Positions 17,098 through 25,477 of a stretch of 46,500 nucleotides of DNA are shown piece after piece. The first letter of the stretch is position 1. Each line of letters begins with the position of its first letter. The DNA is from an uncultured Flavobacteriales bacterium. Lineage in GTDB: Bacteria > Bacteroidota > Bacteroidia > Flavobacteriales > Flavobacteriaceae. The stretch lies in assembly GCA_913020155.1 (NCBI GenBank), contig CAJWBA010000015.1:1-46500 (forward strand), in the 5' to 3' direction. Below the pieces are notes generated by a model. It searched no databases, had not been told where the DNA came from, and saw only the letters and a program-made list of their open reading frames with translations. The translations under genes were made by a program, and so were the position numbers.

Positions 17098-17759
17098 TTT
17101 TTTCTCTGAGTCCAAATTTCATGCATGGGTTCCCCTTTACTGTTTAGTCCTTTGTGATACCAATCTGACCCTCTCAATTCATAATCAAAAGGTAAAACAG
17201 CTCCACTTTTGGAATCATCTCTTGAGAAATATACGATTGACTCCACATAATCTCCATCTTTAGCGAAATATATTCCTCCTCCAGAACCATAAAATTTAAA
17301 TGATTCGGTATTGAATGCAGTCCACTGAAAATGACCATCTAAAAGAAATTTTAGGGTTTTACGAGGTCCGTTTATGGTTCTTCTTTTTTCACCTTCAGGA
17401 CCAACACGACCTGCCATAAGCCATTTTCCATAATGAATTTGTTTATCGAGAGAGCTCTTCTTCCACCCCTTGGGTACAAGCTTTATTCTTTTCAAACTAT
17501 CCTTTGTATAATTCGAATTGAACTCCAACCGGATATCAAATCCTTCCTTATTTTTTTGATAAAAACCTCCTCGTGTACTCACAAAAACATTGGATTCAGA
17601 ATTGTATCTTGTTTCAATGAGGTAGTCAGAATCCACTAAGATTTTATGAATTATTTCTTGACCCTGTTGATTGGAAGTGAATGTAAACACTTGTGCACTA
17701 ATATTTATACTCAACAAAAAAAACATTATTAAAAAGTAAGGGTTTGTCGACATAATCAA
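17094..17759 (-). CDS. Secreted protein of unknown function
   Basis: 221 residues with a signal peptide (residues 1-22, ending NISAQ), so exported. The mature part is rich in beta-strand patterns and Gly/aromatic turns (FYGSGGGIYFAKDGDYVESIVYFSRDD; KFLLDGHFQWTAFNTES). I recognise it only as a type of 'membrane or secreted protein' frequent in Flavobacteriaceae; the two central GG-containing strands suggest a lipocalin-like barrel, which is a guess. It overlaps the convergent thioesterase gene by 4 bp. Function unknown. Confidence 0.7.
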   Translation of the reverse strand: MIMSTNPYFLIMFFLLSINISAQVFTFTSNQQGQEIIHKILVDSDYLIETRYNSESNVFVSTRGGFYQKNKEGFDIRLEFNSNYTKDSLKRIKLVPKGWKKSSLDKQIHYGKWLMAGRVGPEGEKRRTINGPRKTLKFLLDGHFQWTAFNTESFKFYGSGGGIYFAKDGDYVESIVYFSRDDSKSGAVLPFDYELRGSDWYHKGLNSKGEPMHEIWTQRKN

Positions 17760-17831
17760 CGTATTGATATAAAATAAAGGTATAATGAATAAATTTTATC
17801 TAAATTACAAATAAAAAAATAAAATCTTGTT

Positions 17832-18077
17832 ATGAATAAACTTGTAAATAATTACTGGAAAACAAATCTCAAATACCTAAGTATTCTTCTAGCTATCTGG
17901 TTTTTGGTTTCTTTTGGATTTGGAATATTACTAGTAGACTTGTTAAATCAAATTCAAATCGGTGGCTTTAAATTGGGGTTCTGGTTTGCGCAACAAGGCT
18001 CTATTTACATTTTTGTTGTCTTGATTTTTGTATATGTATTTTTAATGAATCGTTTAGACGTTAAAAATACCAAATAG
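17832..18077 (+). CDS. DUF4212 small subunit of a sodium/solute symporter
   Basis: 81 residues with two transmembrane helices (about 15-37 and 54-72). The WKTNLKYLSILLAIWFLVSF start and GFKLGFWFAQQGSIYIFV second helix are the DUF4212 signature. DUF4212 proteins are the small partner of VC_2705-type sodium/solute symporters, here encoded 2 bp downstream, so the two almost certainly form a complex in the inner membrane. Confidence 0.9.
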   Translation: MNKLVNNYWKTNLKYLSILLAIWFLVSFGFGILLVDLLNQIQIGGFKLGFWFAQQGSIYIFVVLIFVYVFLMNRLDVKNTK

Positions 18078-18079
18078 CT

Positions 18080-19741
18080 ATGGAACAACAATTATGGATT
18101 TGGATAATGGTGGGTGTTTCCTTCACAATTTACATTGGAATAGCAATTTGGTCTCGTGCATCATCTACTAAGGAGTTTTATGTAGCTGGCGAAGGAGTTT
18201 CACCCATAGCCAACGGAATGGCAACCGCAGCGGACTGGATGTCAGCCGCGTCTTTTATTTCTATGGCAGGAATCATCTCTTTTGCGGGATATGACGGATC
18301 GGTGTACCTTATGGGGTGGACAGGAGGCTATGTGCTTTTAGCGCTTCTTTTAGCCCCATACCTCAGGAAGTTTGGAAAGTTTACAGTCCCCGATTTTATT
18401 GGAGATCGATACTATTCAAATACTGCAAGGGCAGTAGCTGTTTTTTGTGCATTAATTGTTTCATTCACCTACATTGCTGGTCAAATGCGAGGAGTCGGTT
18501 TGGTATTTTCTAGGTACCTAACCGTAGATATCAATACTGGTGTTTTAATTGGTATGGGGATCGTTCTTTTTTATGCTGTTTTGGGTGGAATGAAAGGAAT
18601 TACTTATACTCAAGTTGCACAGTATTGTGTTTTAATTTTCGCTTTTTTGGTTCCTGCTATTTTTATTTCAATGATTATGACTGGAATGCCAATTCCCCAA
18701 ATCGGAATGGGATCAAAAGCAGCCGATGGAATCTATCTATTAGAAAAATTAGATGGTCTTCATAGGGAACTTGGTTTTCATCAATATACCTCTGGTTCAA
18801 AATCTAAACTTGATGTTTTTTTGATTACAGCCGCGTTGATGCTAGGAACAGCAGGACTTCCCCATGTGATTGTAAGATTCTTCACTGTTAAAAAGGTTCG
18901 TGATGCACGAAAATCTGCCGGATGGGCTTTATTATTTATTGCTATACTCTATACTACCGCTCCGGCTATTGCGGTTTTTGCAAGAACAAATCTTATTCAA
19001 ACAGTAAGTAATAAGCCCTATGAAACCTTACCCGAATGGTTTTCAAATTGGGAAACTACAGGTCTTTTGACATTTACAGATAAAAATAAAGATGGACTGG
19101 TTCAATATGTAGCTGACCCTAAAACAAACGAATTGGTCATAGACAAAGACATCATTGTAATGGCAAACCCAGAAATTGCAAACCTTCCAAACTGGGTGAT
19201 TGGCCTTATGGCAGCTGGTGCATTAGCTGCTGCATTATCAACCGCAGCAGGTTTGTTGCTGGTAATTTCTTCTTCGGTATCGCATGACTTGCTTAAAAAA
19301 ATAGTGTACCCTTCAATCTCCGAAAAAGGGGAGCTGATAGCTGCTAGAATCGCTGCATTTTTTGCTGTAATCTTGGCCGGATATTTTGGAATTAATCCAC
19401 CTGACTTTGTTGCTGCAACTGTTGCTTTGGCTTTTGGATTGGCTGCTGCTTCTTTTTTTCCAGCAATTGTTATGGGAATTTTCAGCAAACGCATGAACAA
19501 AGAAGGAGTTATTAGTGGAATGCTTGTTGGAATTTCCCTAATGCTTTTTTACATGATGAAATTTAAACTAGGTTTCTTTGGTGGGGGCACTAGTGAAAAT
19601 TGGTGGTTTGGTGTTTCACCCGAAGGATTTGGAACACTCGCTATGTGTGCAAATATTATAGTTGCTGTAGTGGTTGCCTCTCAAACCCAAACTCCTCCAA
19701 AAAAAGTGAAACTGATGATTGATGAAATTAGAAAACCCTAG
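18080..19741 (+). CDS. Sodium:solute symporter, acetate/ActP-like large subunit
   Basis: 553 residues of the SSS family, cation/acetate branch. Markers are FYVAGEGVSPIANGMATAAD near residue 33, MSAASFISMAGIISFAGYDG, GTAGLPHVIVRFFTVKKVRDAR near 257, and ALAAALSTAAGLLLVISSSV near 377. A soluble loop near residues 310-370 (ETTGLLTFTDKNKDGLVQYV) carries a calcium-loop-like DKNKDG, also seen in relatives. With the preceding DUF4212 subunit it should import acetate or another short carboxylate with Na+. No acetyl-CoA synthetase is adjacent in the window. Confidence 0.9.
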   Translation: MEQQLWIWIMVGVSFTIYIGIAIWSRASSTKEFYVAGEGVSPIANGMATAADWMSAASFISMAGIISFAGYDGSVYLMGWTGGYVLLALLLAPYLRKFGKFTVPDFIGDRYYSNTARAVAVFCALIVSFTYIAGQMRGVGLVFSRYLTVDINTGVLIGMGIVLFYAVLGGMKGITYTQVAQYCVLIFAFLVPAIFISMIMTGMPIPQIGMGSKAADGIYLLEKLDGLHRELGFHQYTSGSKSKLDVFLITAALMLGTAGLPHVIVRFFTVKKVRDARKSAGWALLFIAILYTTAPAIAVFARTNLIQTVSNKPYETLPEWFSNWETTGLLTFTDKNKDGLVQYVADPKTNELVIDKDIIVMANPEIANLPNWVIGLMAAGALAAALSTAAGLLLVISSSVSHDLLKKIVYPSISEKGELIAARIAAFFAVILAGYFGINPPDFVAATVALAFGLAAASFFPAIVMGIFSKRMNKEGVISGMLVGISLMLFYMMKFKLGFFGGGTSENWWFGVSPEGFGTLAMCANIIVAVVVASQTQTPPKKVKLMIDEIRKP

Positions 19742-19800
19742 GTCAGTGTACATTATTAAACTTTTCCACTTTACTGTTTTAATATGAATAAGCGAAAAAG

Positions 19801-19829
19801 GTGTTTTCAAACTTTAGTTTTCAAAACAC
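19801..19829. other. Intergenic stem-loop
   Basis: GTGTTTT (19801-19807) pairs with AAAACAC (19823-19829), and the interior (AAACT/AGTTT) can pair again. It lies 60 bases after the symporter stop and 60 before the small lipoprotein gene. There is no T run, so a terminator or processing site is only possible. Confidence 0.35.
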
Positions 19830-19888
19830 ACTTATATTTAATTCTAAAAAATTAAATTTGTAATATTCTATTTGAATTTCATACCCGA

Positions 19889-20149
19889 ATGGTTAATAAA
19901 TATTTCTTTTTTTTCTTTATTGGTTTAATTAGTATCGGTTGTAGTTCGGATACTAGTCGCTGTGGAGACATTATTGATAAGCAAGAAATAAATGGTAAAT
20001 ACTATTTTATCTTTAATGTGAATAGCGATATTTTCAATACAAATAGCAGAGATAATAATTCTTACATCCCTGATGACTCTGTTAGTGGTGAAGTAAGCAG
20101 CAATGATTATGATAAATTCTCAATTGGAGAAGAATACTGTGCAGAGTAA
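19889..20149 (+). CDS. Small lipoprotein of unknown function
   Basis: 86 residues. A leader with five consecutive Phe is followed by lipobox SIGC with Cys18, so the protein should be lipid-anchored. The mature part has three more Cys (residues about 25 and 84), is polar and Asn/Asp-rich, and includes EINGKYYFIFNVNSD, which reads as two short beta strands. No family recognised. It stands alone between the symporter pair and a convergent gene. Confidence 0.6.
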   Translation: MVNKYFFFFFIGLISIGCSSDTSRCGDIIDKQEINGKYYFIFNVNSDIFNTNSRDNNSYIPDDSVSGEVSSNDYDKFSIGEEYCAE

Positions 20150-20165
20150 TTATCTGATGATGTTT

Positions 20166-20558
20166 TTATAAATTTCTTAAAATCCATTCGTAGGTGTCGG
20201 AGATGAAATCCATGTAGTGCTGTTGAAAACCTTCTTCAGTTTTAAAAGCCTTAACTATTTTTTCTCTTACAAAAATTGGGATTTTTATTTTTCTGCTTTT
20301 TAAACTATCGTGAATGATTAAGTTAATTTTCTGATCACCTGAAATAAAAGGGGCTTTTTGCATTTCAGACAACCAATACTTTAAAATTTCTACAGACCAT
20401 TCCTGAGCTTCAAAACTCAATCGCATTTGATCTATTTCTGTTTGTAAAGATTCATAGGGAACATCAGAGGTTATTTGTATTTGATAAGGTTCATGAAAAG
20501 TAAATTGCCCATAAGAAAAGCTACTCAGCAGAAAAATTAAACAAACCATTTGATTCAT
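20166..20558 (-). CDS. Small secreted protein of unknown function
   Basis: 130 residues with a signal peptide (residues 1-17, ending SYGQ). The mature part is amphipathic helix-rich (EILKYWLSEMQKAPF, EKIVKAFKTEEGFQQHYMDF). No family recognised, and no metal or catalytic motif stands out. It is convergent with the small lipoprotein gene, 16 bp between stops, and divergent from the MFS gene. Confidence 0.6.
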   Translation of the reverse strand: MNQMVCLIFLLSSFSYGQFTFHEPYQIQITSDVPYESLQTEIDQMRLSFEAQEWSVEILKYWLSEMQKAPFISGDQKINLIIHDSLKSRKIKIPIFVREKIVKAFKTEEGFQQHYMDFISDTYEWILRNL

Positions 20559-20613
20559 TTGAATTGGATTTAAATTAAACGATGGAGACTCTTTTAAATT
20601 TTATTATTATTGT

Positions 20614-20621
20614 TATTTTTG
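20614..20621 (+). promoter_or_regulatory. -7 promoter element before the MFS gene
   Basis: TATTTTTG matches TAnnTTTG exactly and ends 22 bases before the TTG start, which would give a short leader. No well-placed TTG -33 element is evident. Confidence 0.45.
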
Positions 20622-20643
20622 CATTTAAATCAAAAATACGCAT

Positions 20644-21879
20644 TTGGATAAAATTAAACTGTTAAGTGAATCAAAAAATACACTTCTTTTTTTTGGTGCA
20701 ATTGTAGCCATTGGACCATTAGGAATGGATGCATACTTACCAGCGATCCCGTCTATTGCAAAAGAAATGGATACTTCAATCATTTCTGTAAATAATACAT
20801 TGAGTTATTTTTTGGTCGGTTATGGTATTGGTCAATTTTTTGGTGGTCCTTTGTCGGATCAAATAGGACGAAAAAAAATTGGGTCTTTTGGACTCTTTAT
20901 TTTTATAATTACGTCATTTTTAATTGCGAGTTCAAGTGAAATTTTGAATATTCAAATTCTTCGGATAATCCAAGCCATTGGTGGTGGATTCTCGACCGTA
21001 ATTTGCTTAGCCTCTGTTCGGGATATTTATGGTCCTATTGATGCAGGAAGAAAATATGCTGTCGTAAGTATGATTATGTTAGTTTGTCCAGTTATTGCTC
21101 CTACCATAGGAACCTTTCTTTTAAAGATAAACTGGCAAGCAATCTTTATTTTCCTTGCAATTTATGCCAGTGTAGTGTTGTTTTTTTATCTAAATTTTAT
21201 TCCGGAAACACACAGTAATCCTCAACCTAAAATAAGCTTTAACCCCATATTAAAACAACATTATCAAGTAATAAAACATCGAGTAAATGGTCGTCGATTA
21301 CCACTACTTTACATATTTATGCTTGTAGCTGCAGTTGGTGTCTTAATGTGCTTTCTAACAAATTCTTCACTAATTTACATGGAGTTTTACAATGTCAATC
21401 CCACAACCTTCCCTATCTTATTTGCTATTAACGTGATTTTTATGATTTTCTGTACAAATATTTCAATGAAGAAAATGAAAACTGTTAATCCTCACAAGCT
21501 ACTTCGAATTGGTTTAATTATTCAAGGAGTTGCTTGCTTAGGCTTATTTCTTTTGGAGTGGACTAAAATTGCAAGACTAGAATACATTGTCCCGCTTATT
21601 GTAATTGCCGTAGGATCAATTGGTTTAATTTCTCCCTGTGCATCGGCTATGTTCATTAGTTTTTTTTCGAAACGTGCTGGTAGCGCATCTGCAATGATGT
21701 CTTTTAGTATTTTTACTTCTGGAAGTATTTTAGGGTTGGTTTCGGGTGCTTTATTTAATAACAGTCTTATTCCAGTATTTGGAATCATGTTAGTATCGAG
21801 TATTTTGGCAAACATACTGGCCAGTATTATACCTGTTTTGGATAGTACATATCTAAATAAAGAAAGAAATATTTTATGA
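20644..21879 (+). CDS. MFS drug-efflux transporter, Bcr/CflA type
   Basis: 411 residues with about 12 membrane helices. AIGPLGMDAYLPAIPSIAKEM near residue 22 is the Bcr/CflA opening helix, and FFGGPLSDQIGRKKIGSFG is the MFS loop 2-3 motif A (GxLaDrxGrkxxl). The start is TTG at 20644, the only in-frame start that keeps the first helix; no upstream ATG exists. Members export chloramphenicol, bicyclomycin or other small molecules using the proton gradient; the substrate here is unknown. It converges on the thiolase gene with 11 bp between stops. Confidence 0.88.
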   Translation: MDKIKLLSESKNTLLFFGAIVAIGPLGMDAYLPAIPSIAKEMDTSIISVNNTLSYFLVGYGIGQFFGGPLSDQIGRKKIGSFGLFIFIITSFLIASSSEILNIQILRIIQAIGGGFSTVICLASVRDIYGPIDAGRKYAVVSMIMLVCPVIAPTIGTFLLKINWQAIFIFLAIYASVVLFFYLNFIPETHSNPQPKISFNPILKQHYQVIKHRVNGRRLPLLYIFMLVAAVGVLMCFLTNSSLIYMEFYNVNPTTFPILFAINVIFMIFCTNISMKKMKTVNPHKLLRIGLIIQGVACLGLFLLEWTKIARLEYIVPLIVIAVGSIGLISPCASAMFISFFSKRAGSASAMMSFSIFTSGSILGLVSGALFNNSLIPVFGIMLVSSILANILASIIPVLDSTYLNKERNIL

Positions 21880-21890
21880 TTTATAATTTA

Positions 21891-23078
21891 TTAAGGTTGT
21901 TTTCTGCCCAAAACCATTGCCGAAGCACCACCTCCTCCGTTACAAATAGCTGCTGCTCCAAGTTTTTTGTTCTTATGCTTCATTGCATGAATTAGACTGA
22001 CTATTATTCGTGCACCAGAGCATCCAAGAGGATGACCCAAAGAAACTGCTCCACCATGAACATTCACTTTTTCAGAATCTAATTCCAAAAGTTTAATATT
22101 TGCTAAACCAACCACAGAAAATGCTTCGTTGAATTCAAATAACTCTACATCTTCTAACTTAATACTCGCTTTGGCTAGAGCTCTTGGTAAAGCTTTAGCA
22201 GGAGCAGTGGTAAACCACTGCGGTTCATTAGCTGCATCTGCATAACCAAGGACTTCAGCTAGGGGAGTCAGTCCTAGTGCTTTTGCTTTTTTTTTAGACA
22301 TTAGTATCAAAGCAGCTGCTCCATCATTGATTGTTGATGCATTGGCTGCAGTAACAGTTCCTTCTTTTGTGAAAGCTGGTCTTAATTTTGGGATTTTATC
22401 CAACATAACATTGGTGTATTCTTCGTCCTCAGCAATAATTTTATCGGCTCCCTTTCGTTGTTGCACAGCAACTGGGATTACCTCACCTTGCAGTATTCCG
22501 CTTTCCCATGCAGCTGCACTTCTGCGGTAAGATTCAACAGCAAAGGCGTCTTGTTCTTGTCTACTTATTGAATATTTTTTTGCCGTTGCGTCGGCATAAG
22601 TCCCCATTGCAACTTGATCAAAGGCATCAATCAAACCATCTTTTTGCATGACATCTTCAATTTGTGTCCCTCCAAATTTTAAACCCGTTCGCATTCGAAC
22701 AATATGTGGAGCAAGACTCATACTCTCCATTCCACCGGCAATAACTACTTCGGCATCTCCAAGGGCAATAGCCTGAGCAGCTATCATAACTGTTTTCATC
22801 CCCGAGGAACAAACTTTATTTACAGTAGTACAAGGAACAGTATCCGGAATTCCTGCAAATATTGCTGCTTGACGAGCAGGTGATTGACCTACCCCAGCTT
22901 GTAATACATTTCCCATAAACACTTCGTCAATTTGAGAAACATCTATGCCCACAGCGTCGATGGCACCCTGAATTGCGATTGCTCCCAATCGTGGAGCAGG
23001 AACTGTAGATAAACCTCCCATAAATTTCCCTAGTGGAGTTCTTTTTGCAGATACAATTACAACTTGATTTAATTTCAT
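21891..23078 (-). CDS. Acetyl-CoA acetyltransferase (thiolase)
   Basis: 395 residues, standard thiolase length. VNKVCSSGMK places the acyl-accepting Cys90; FNEAFSV near 318 gives the conserved Asn/Glu; GHPLGCSGAR near 350 gives catalytic His and Cys; the C-terminal GNGGGGASA-like turn is present (CNGGGGASAMVLG). It condenses two acetyl-CoA to acetoacetyl-CoA, or runs in reverse in beta-oxidation, in the cytoplasm. Its ATG overlaps the stop of the BASS transporter gene by 4 bp, so the pair is translationally coupled. Whether it is biosynthetic (PhaA/AtoB-like) or degradative cannot be told from sequence. Confidence 0.93.
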   Translation of the reverse strand: MKLNQVVIVSAKRTPLGKFMGGLSTVPAPRLGAIAIQGAIDAVGIDVSQIDEVFMGNVLQAGVGQSPARQAAIFAGIPDTVPCTTVNKVCSSGMKTVMIAAQAIALGDAEVVIAGGMESMSLAPHIVRMRTGLKFGGTQIEDVMQKDGLIDAFDQVAMGTYADATAKKYSISRQEQDAFAVESYRRSAAAWESGILQGEVIPVAVQQRKGADKIIAEDEEYTNVMLDKIPKLRPAFTKEGTVTAANASTINDGAAALILMSKKKAKALGLTPLAEVLGYADAANEPQWFTTAPAKALPRALAKASIKLEDVELFEFNEAFSVVGLANIKLLELDSEKVNVHGGAVSLGHPLGCSGARIIVSLIHAMKHKNKKLGAAAICNGGGGASAMVLGRKQP

Positions 23079-24007
23079 AAACTATTTTTTTGGTTAATCC
23101 TTTTGACCATTGAAGCAAATATACTTCCATAAAGAGAGTGCACCAAACTGGATATGGCAGAGGGAATTGCAGTTGCAGGATTAGTAAAATTTTCGCGAGC
23201 CAAAACAGCCCCTAATCCTGAATTTTGCATTCCTACTTCAATCGCTATTGTTCGACTCACAACTTTATTTTGAAAAATAATTTTAGAAATCAAATAGCCA
23301 AGTAGAAAGCCTAATAAGTGTAATATCATAATTGCCCCTATTAATCGAAATCCAGAATTTAAAATTATTTCCTTGCCTTGACCAATGATACTTGCTACAA
23401 TCAACGTAATTAAAAGAACAGCTACTGGAGGTGCAAAAGGAACGAAATTTTTAGTTATTCTGGGTAAAAATTTATTCAATAAAACTCCTAAAGTCAGCGG
23501 AAATAAAACAACTTTTAGCGAACTACTAAATAGACCCATTGCGTAAACTTCTAAATAACTGCCCGACAAATAACTGGTCAACAGCGGTGTCATAATAATA
23601 GCAGCTATTGTAGAAATTGTAGTCATCGTTACTGATAAGGCCAAATTTGCCTCTGCTAAATAAGCAATAACATTTGATGCCGTTCCACCAGGACAACTGG
23701 CTACCAAAATAAGTCCAACTGCAAAAAATGGAGGCAGCTCAAAAAGAATTGCCAAACCCCAACCAAGAAATGGCATAATGGTAAATTGTAATAAAAGTCC
23801 AAAGCCAACCCAGAGAGGTGTTTTAAATACCTGTTCAAAATCATTCCATTGAAGGGTAAGACCCATGCCCAACATAATCCCTCCCAAACCAAAAGTGATC
23901 CATGATCCAGAAAACCAAATAAATACTTGTGGGTATAATAATGAAAGAACAGCACAACCCAACACTAAAAAAGGAAAGGAGCGACTAAATTGTTCAATAA
24001 ACTTCAT
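23075..24007 (-). CDS. Bile acid:sodium symporter (BASS) family transporter
   Basis: 310 residues from the ATG at 24007 (a TTG six bases earlier is possible but less likely). About ten hydrophobic segments with the BASS markers GIMLGMGLTLQWNDFEQVF near residue 42 and SCPGGTASNVIAYLAEANLALS near 105, the latter containing the unwound Na+-binding helix. EVGMQNSGLGAVLA near 265 is the second unwound element. It imports an organic anion with Na+. Bacterial BASS proteins take up pantoate, pyruvate or other acids; here a 4-bp overlap with thiolase hints at a keto acid or acyl-type substrate. Confidence 0.9.
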   Translation of the reverse strand: MKFIEQFSRSFPFLVLGCAVLSLLYPQVFIWFSGSWITFGLGGIMLGMGLTLQWNDFEQVFKTPLWVGFGLLLQFTIMPFLGWGLAILFELPPFFAVGLILVASCPGGTASNVIAYLAEANLALSVTMTTISTIAAIIMTPLLTSYLSGSYLEVYAMGLFSSSLKVVLFPLTLGVLLNKFLPRITKNFVPFAPPVAVLLITLIVASIIGQGKEIILNSGFRLIGAIMILHLLGFLLGYLISKIIFQNKVVSRTIAIEVGMQNSGLGAVLARENFTNPATAIPSAISSLVHSLYGSIFASMVKRINQKNSL

Positions 24008-24065
24008 GGGCAATTGTTTCTAATGAATTTTAAAGAAACTAAAATTTGATAAAATCATAGATAAA

Positions 24066-24073
24066 CAAATATA
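24066..24073 (-). promoter_or_regulatory. -7 promoter element before the BASS-thiolase operon
   Basis: The minus strand reads TATATTTG, an exact TAnnTTTG, 58 bases before the BASS ATG. No TTG element at the usual -33 distance is evident. Confidence 0.45.
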
Positions 24074-24152
24074 AATGTAATTAATTTTAATTTTTTTGTA
24101 ACTTATTTATAATTTTTAAAAAATAGTATGTGGTACCCCTAAAATTTATGTC

Positions 24153-25463
24153 ATGAAAGAATGTTTTTTTTACATCATCCTGAGTCTAATTTTTTTTCAT
24201 CTTCAAGCACAAGAAGTTACCTTTAACGAATACGATCTAGACAATGGTCTTCATGTAATTTTACATCAAGACAACACAGTTCCCATGGTAACAACATCCG
24301 TTCTCTATCATGTAGGTGCAAAAGATGAAAAAGAAGATCGAACAGGTTTTGCTCATTTCTTTGAGCACCTTCTCTTTGAGGGGACTAAAAATATAGAACG
24401 AGGAAAGTGGTTTAGTATTGTTTCTTCTAATGGCGGAGAAAACAATGCATATACCAGTAGTGACTATACCTACTATTACGAAGTTTTTCCATCAAATAAT
24501 CTTGAATTAGGATTATGGCTTGAATCAGAGCGAATGCTTCATCCTATCATTAATCAGATTGGAGTAAACACTCAAAAGGAAGTTATAAAAGAAGAAAAAA
24601 AAGTTGACGAAGAAAGTCCTTATGGAAAAGTTCTTGATGTGGTTAAAGAAAATTTGTTTATTAATCATCCTTACAAAAAAACCGTTATTGGAGAGACAGA
24701 ACATCTGGACTCGGCGAAATTAGAAGAATTTTTGGACTTTAATAAAAAGTATTATGTGCCAAATAACGCGATCCTTGTTGTAGCTGGTGACATACAAATC
24801 GATGCTACTAAAAAAATGATTGCTGATTATTTTGGAACTATTCCAAAAGGGAAAGCAATTATTCGTAAAAAAATAGAGGAGAAGCCTATTACAGAAATTA
24901 TTGAAGCAACTGCATATGATCCAAATATCCAAATACCTATGCTTGTAACTGCTTACAGAACACCCTCAATAAAAAGTAGAGATTCAAAAGTATTGGATAT
25001 GATTTCTAGCTATTTAAGTGATGGAAAATCATCTAAATTATATCGTAAAATGGTAGATGTGAAAAAAAATGCACTCGAAGTAGGTGCAATCAACATAAGT
25101 CAAGAAGATTATAGTATTTATGTTATTTATGGCTTACCCCTGGGCGATACCTCTCTTGAAAAAATAACTGAAGAGTTTGATCAAGAAATAATCAAAATTC
25201 AAAAAGAATTGATTTCAGAAAAGGATTATAAAAAACTACAAAATAAGTTTGAAACTAACTTTATAGACTCAAACTCTTCGATTGAAGGCATTGCAAATTC
25301 CTTAGCAGAATACCATGCATTTTACAAAGATACCAACCTAATTAACTCGGAAATTAAAATTTATCGTTCAATTAGTCGAGAAGAAATTAAGCAAGTTGCA
25401 AAAAAGCACTTAAAATCAAATAAAAAATTAGTAGTCAAATATTTACCTGTATCTACTAAATAA
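24153..25463 (+). CDS. M16 zinc metallopeptidase, catalytic partner
   Basis: 436 residues with a signal peptide (1-19, ending LQAQ), so secreted. HFFEHLLF near residues 68-75 is the inverted zinc motif HxxEH, and the third ligand Glu is expected in the KEVIKEEKKVDEE region about 75 residues later. Both M16 halves are present. It is followed 14 bp later by a second M16 gene lacking the zinc motif, the classic active/inactive pair that forms a clamshell heterodimer for degrading peptides in the periplasm. Confidence 0.93.
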   Translation: MKECFFYIILSLIFFHLQAQEVTFNEYDLDNGLHVILHQDNTVPMVTTSVLYHVGAKDEKEDRTGFAHFFEHLLFEGTKNIERGKWFSIVSSNGGENNAYTSSDYTYYYEVFPSNNLELGLWLESERMLHPIINQIGVNTQKEVIKEEKKVDEESPYGKVLDVVKENLFINHPYKKTVIGETEHLDSAKLEEFLDFNKKYYVPNNAILVVAGDIQIDATKKMIADYFGTIPKGKAIIRKKIEEKPITEIIEATAYDPNIQIPMLVTAYRTPSIKSRDSKVLDMISSYLSDGKSSKLYRKMVDVKKNALEVGAINISQEDYSIYVIYGLPLGDTSLEKITEEFDQEIIKIQKELISEKDYKKLQNKFETNFIDSNSSIEGIANSLAEYHAFYKDTNLINSEIKIYRSISREEIKQVAKKHLKSNKKLVVKYLPVSTK

Positions 25464-25477
25464 TATTTCCATTTGAA

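Noticed and set aside
19102-19500. 132-residue Ala-rich frame opposite the acetate-type symporter
   Set aside because: Mirror of Ala/Gly-rich membrane helices on the coding strand.
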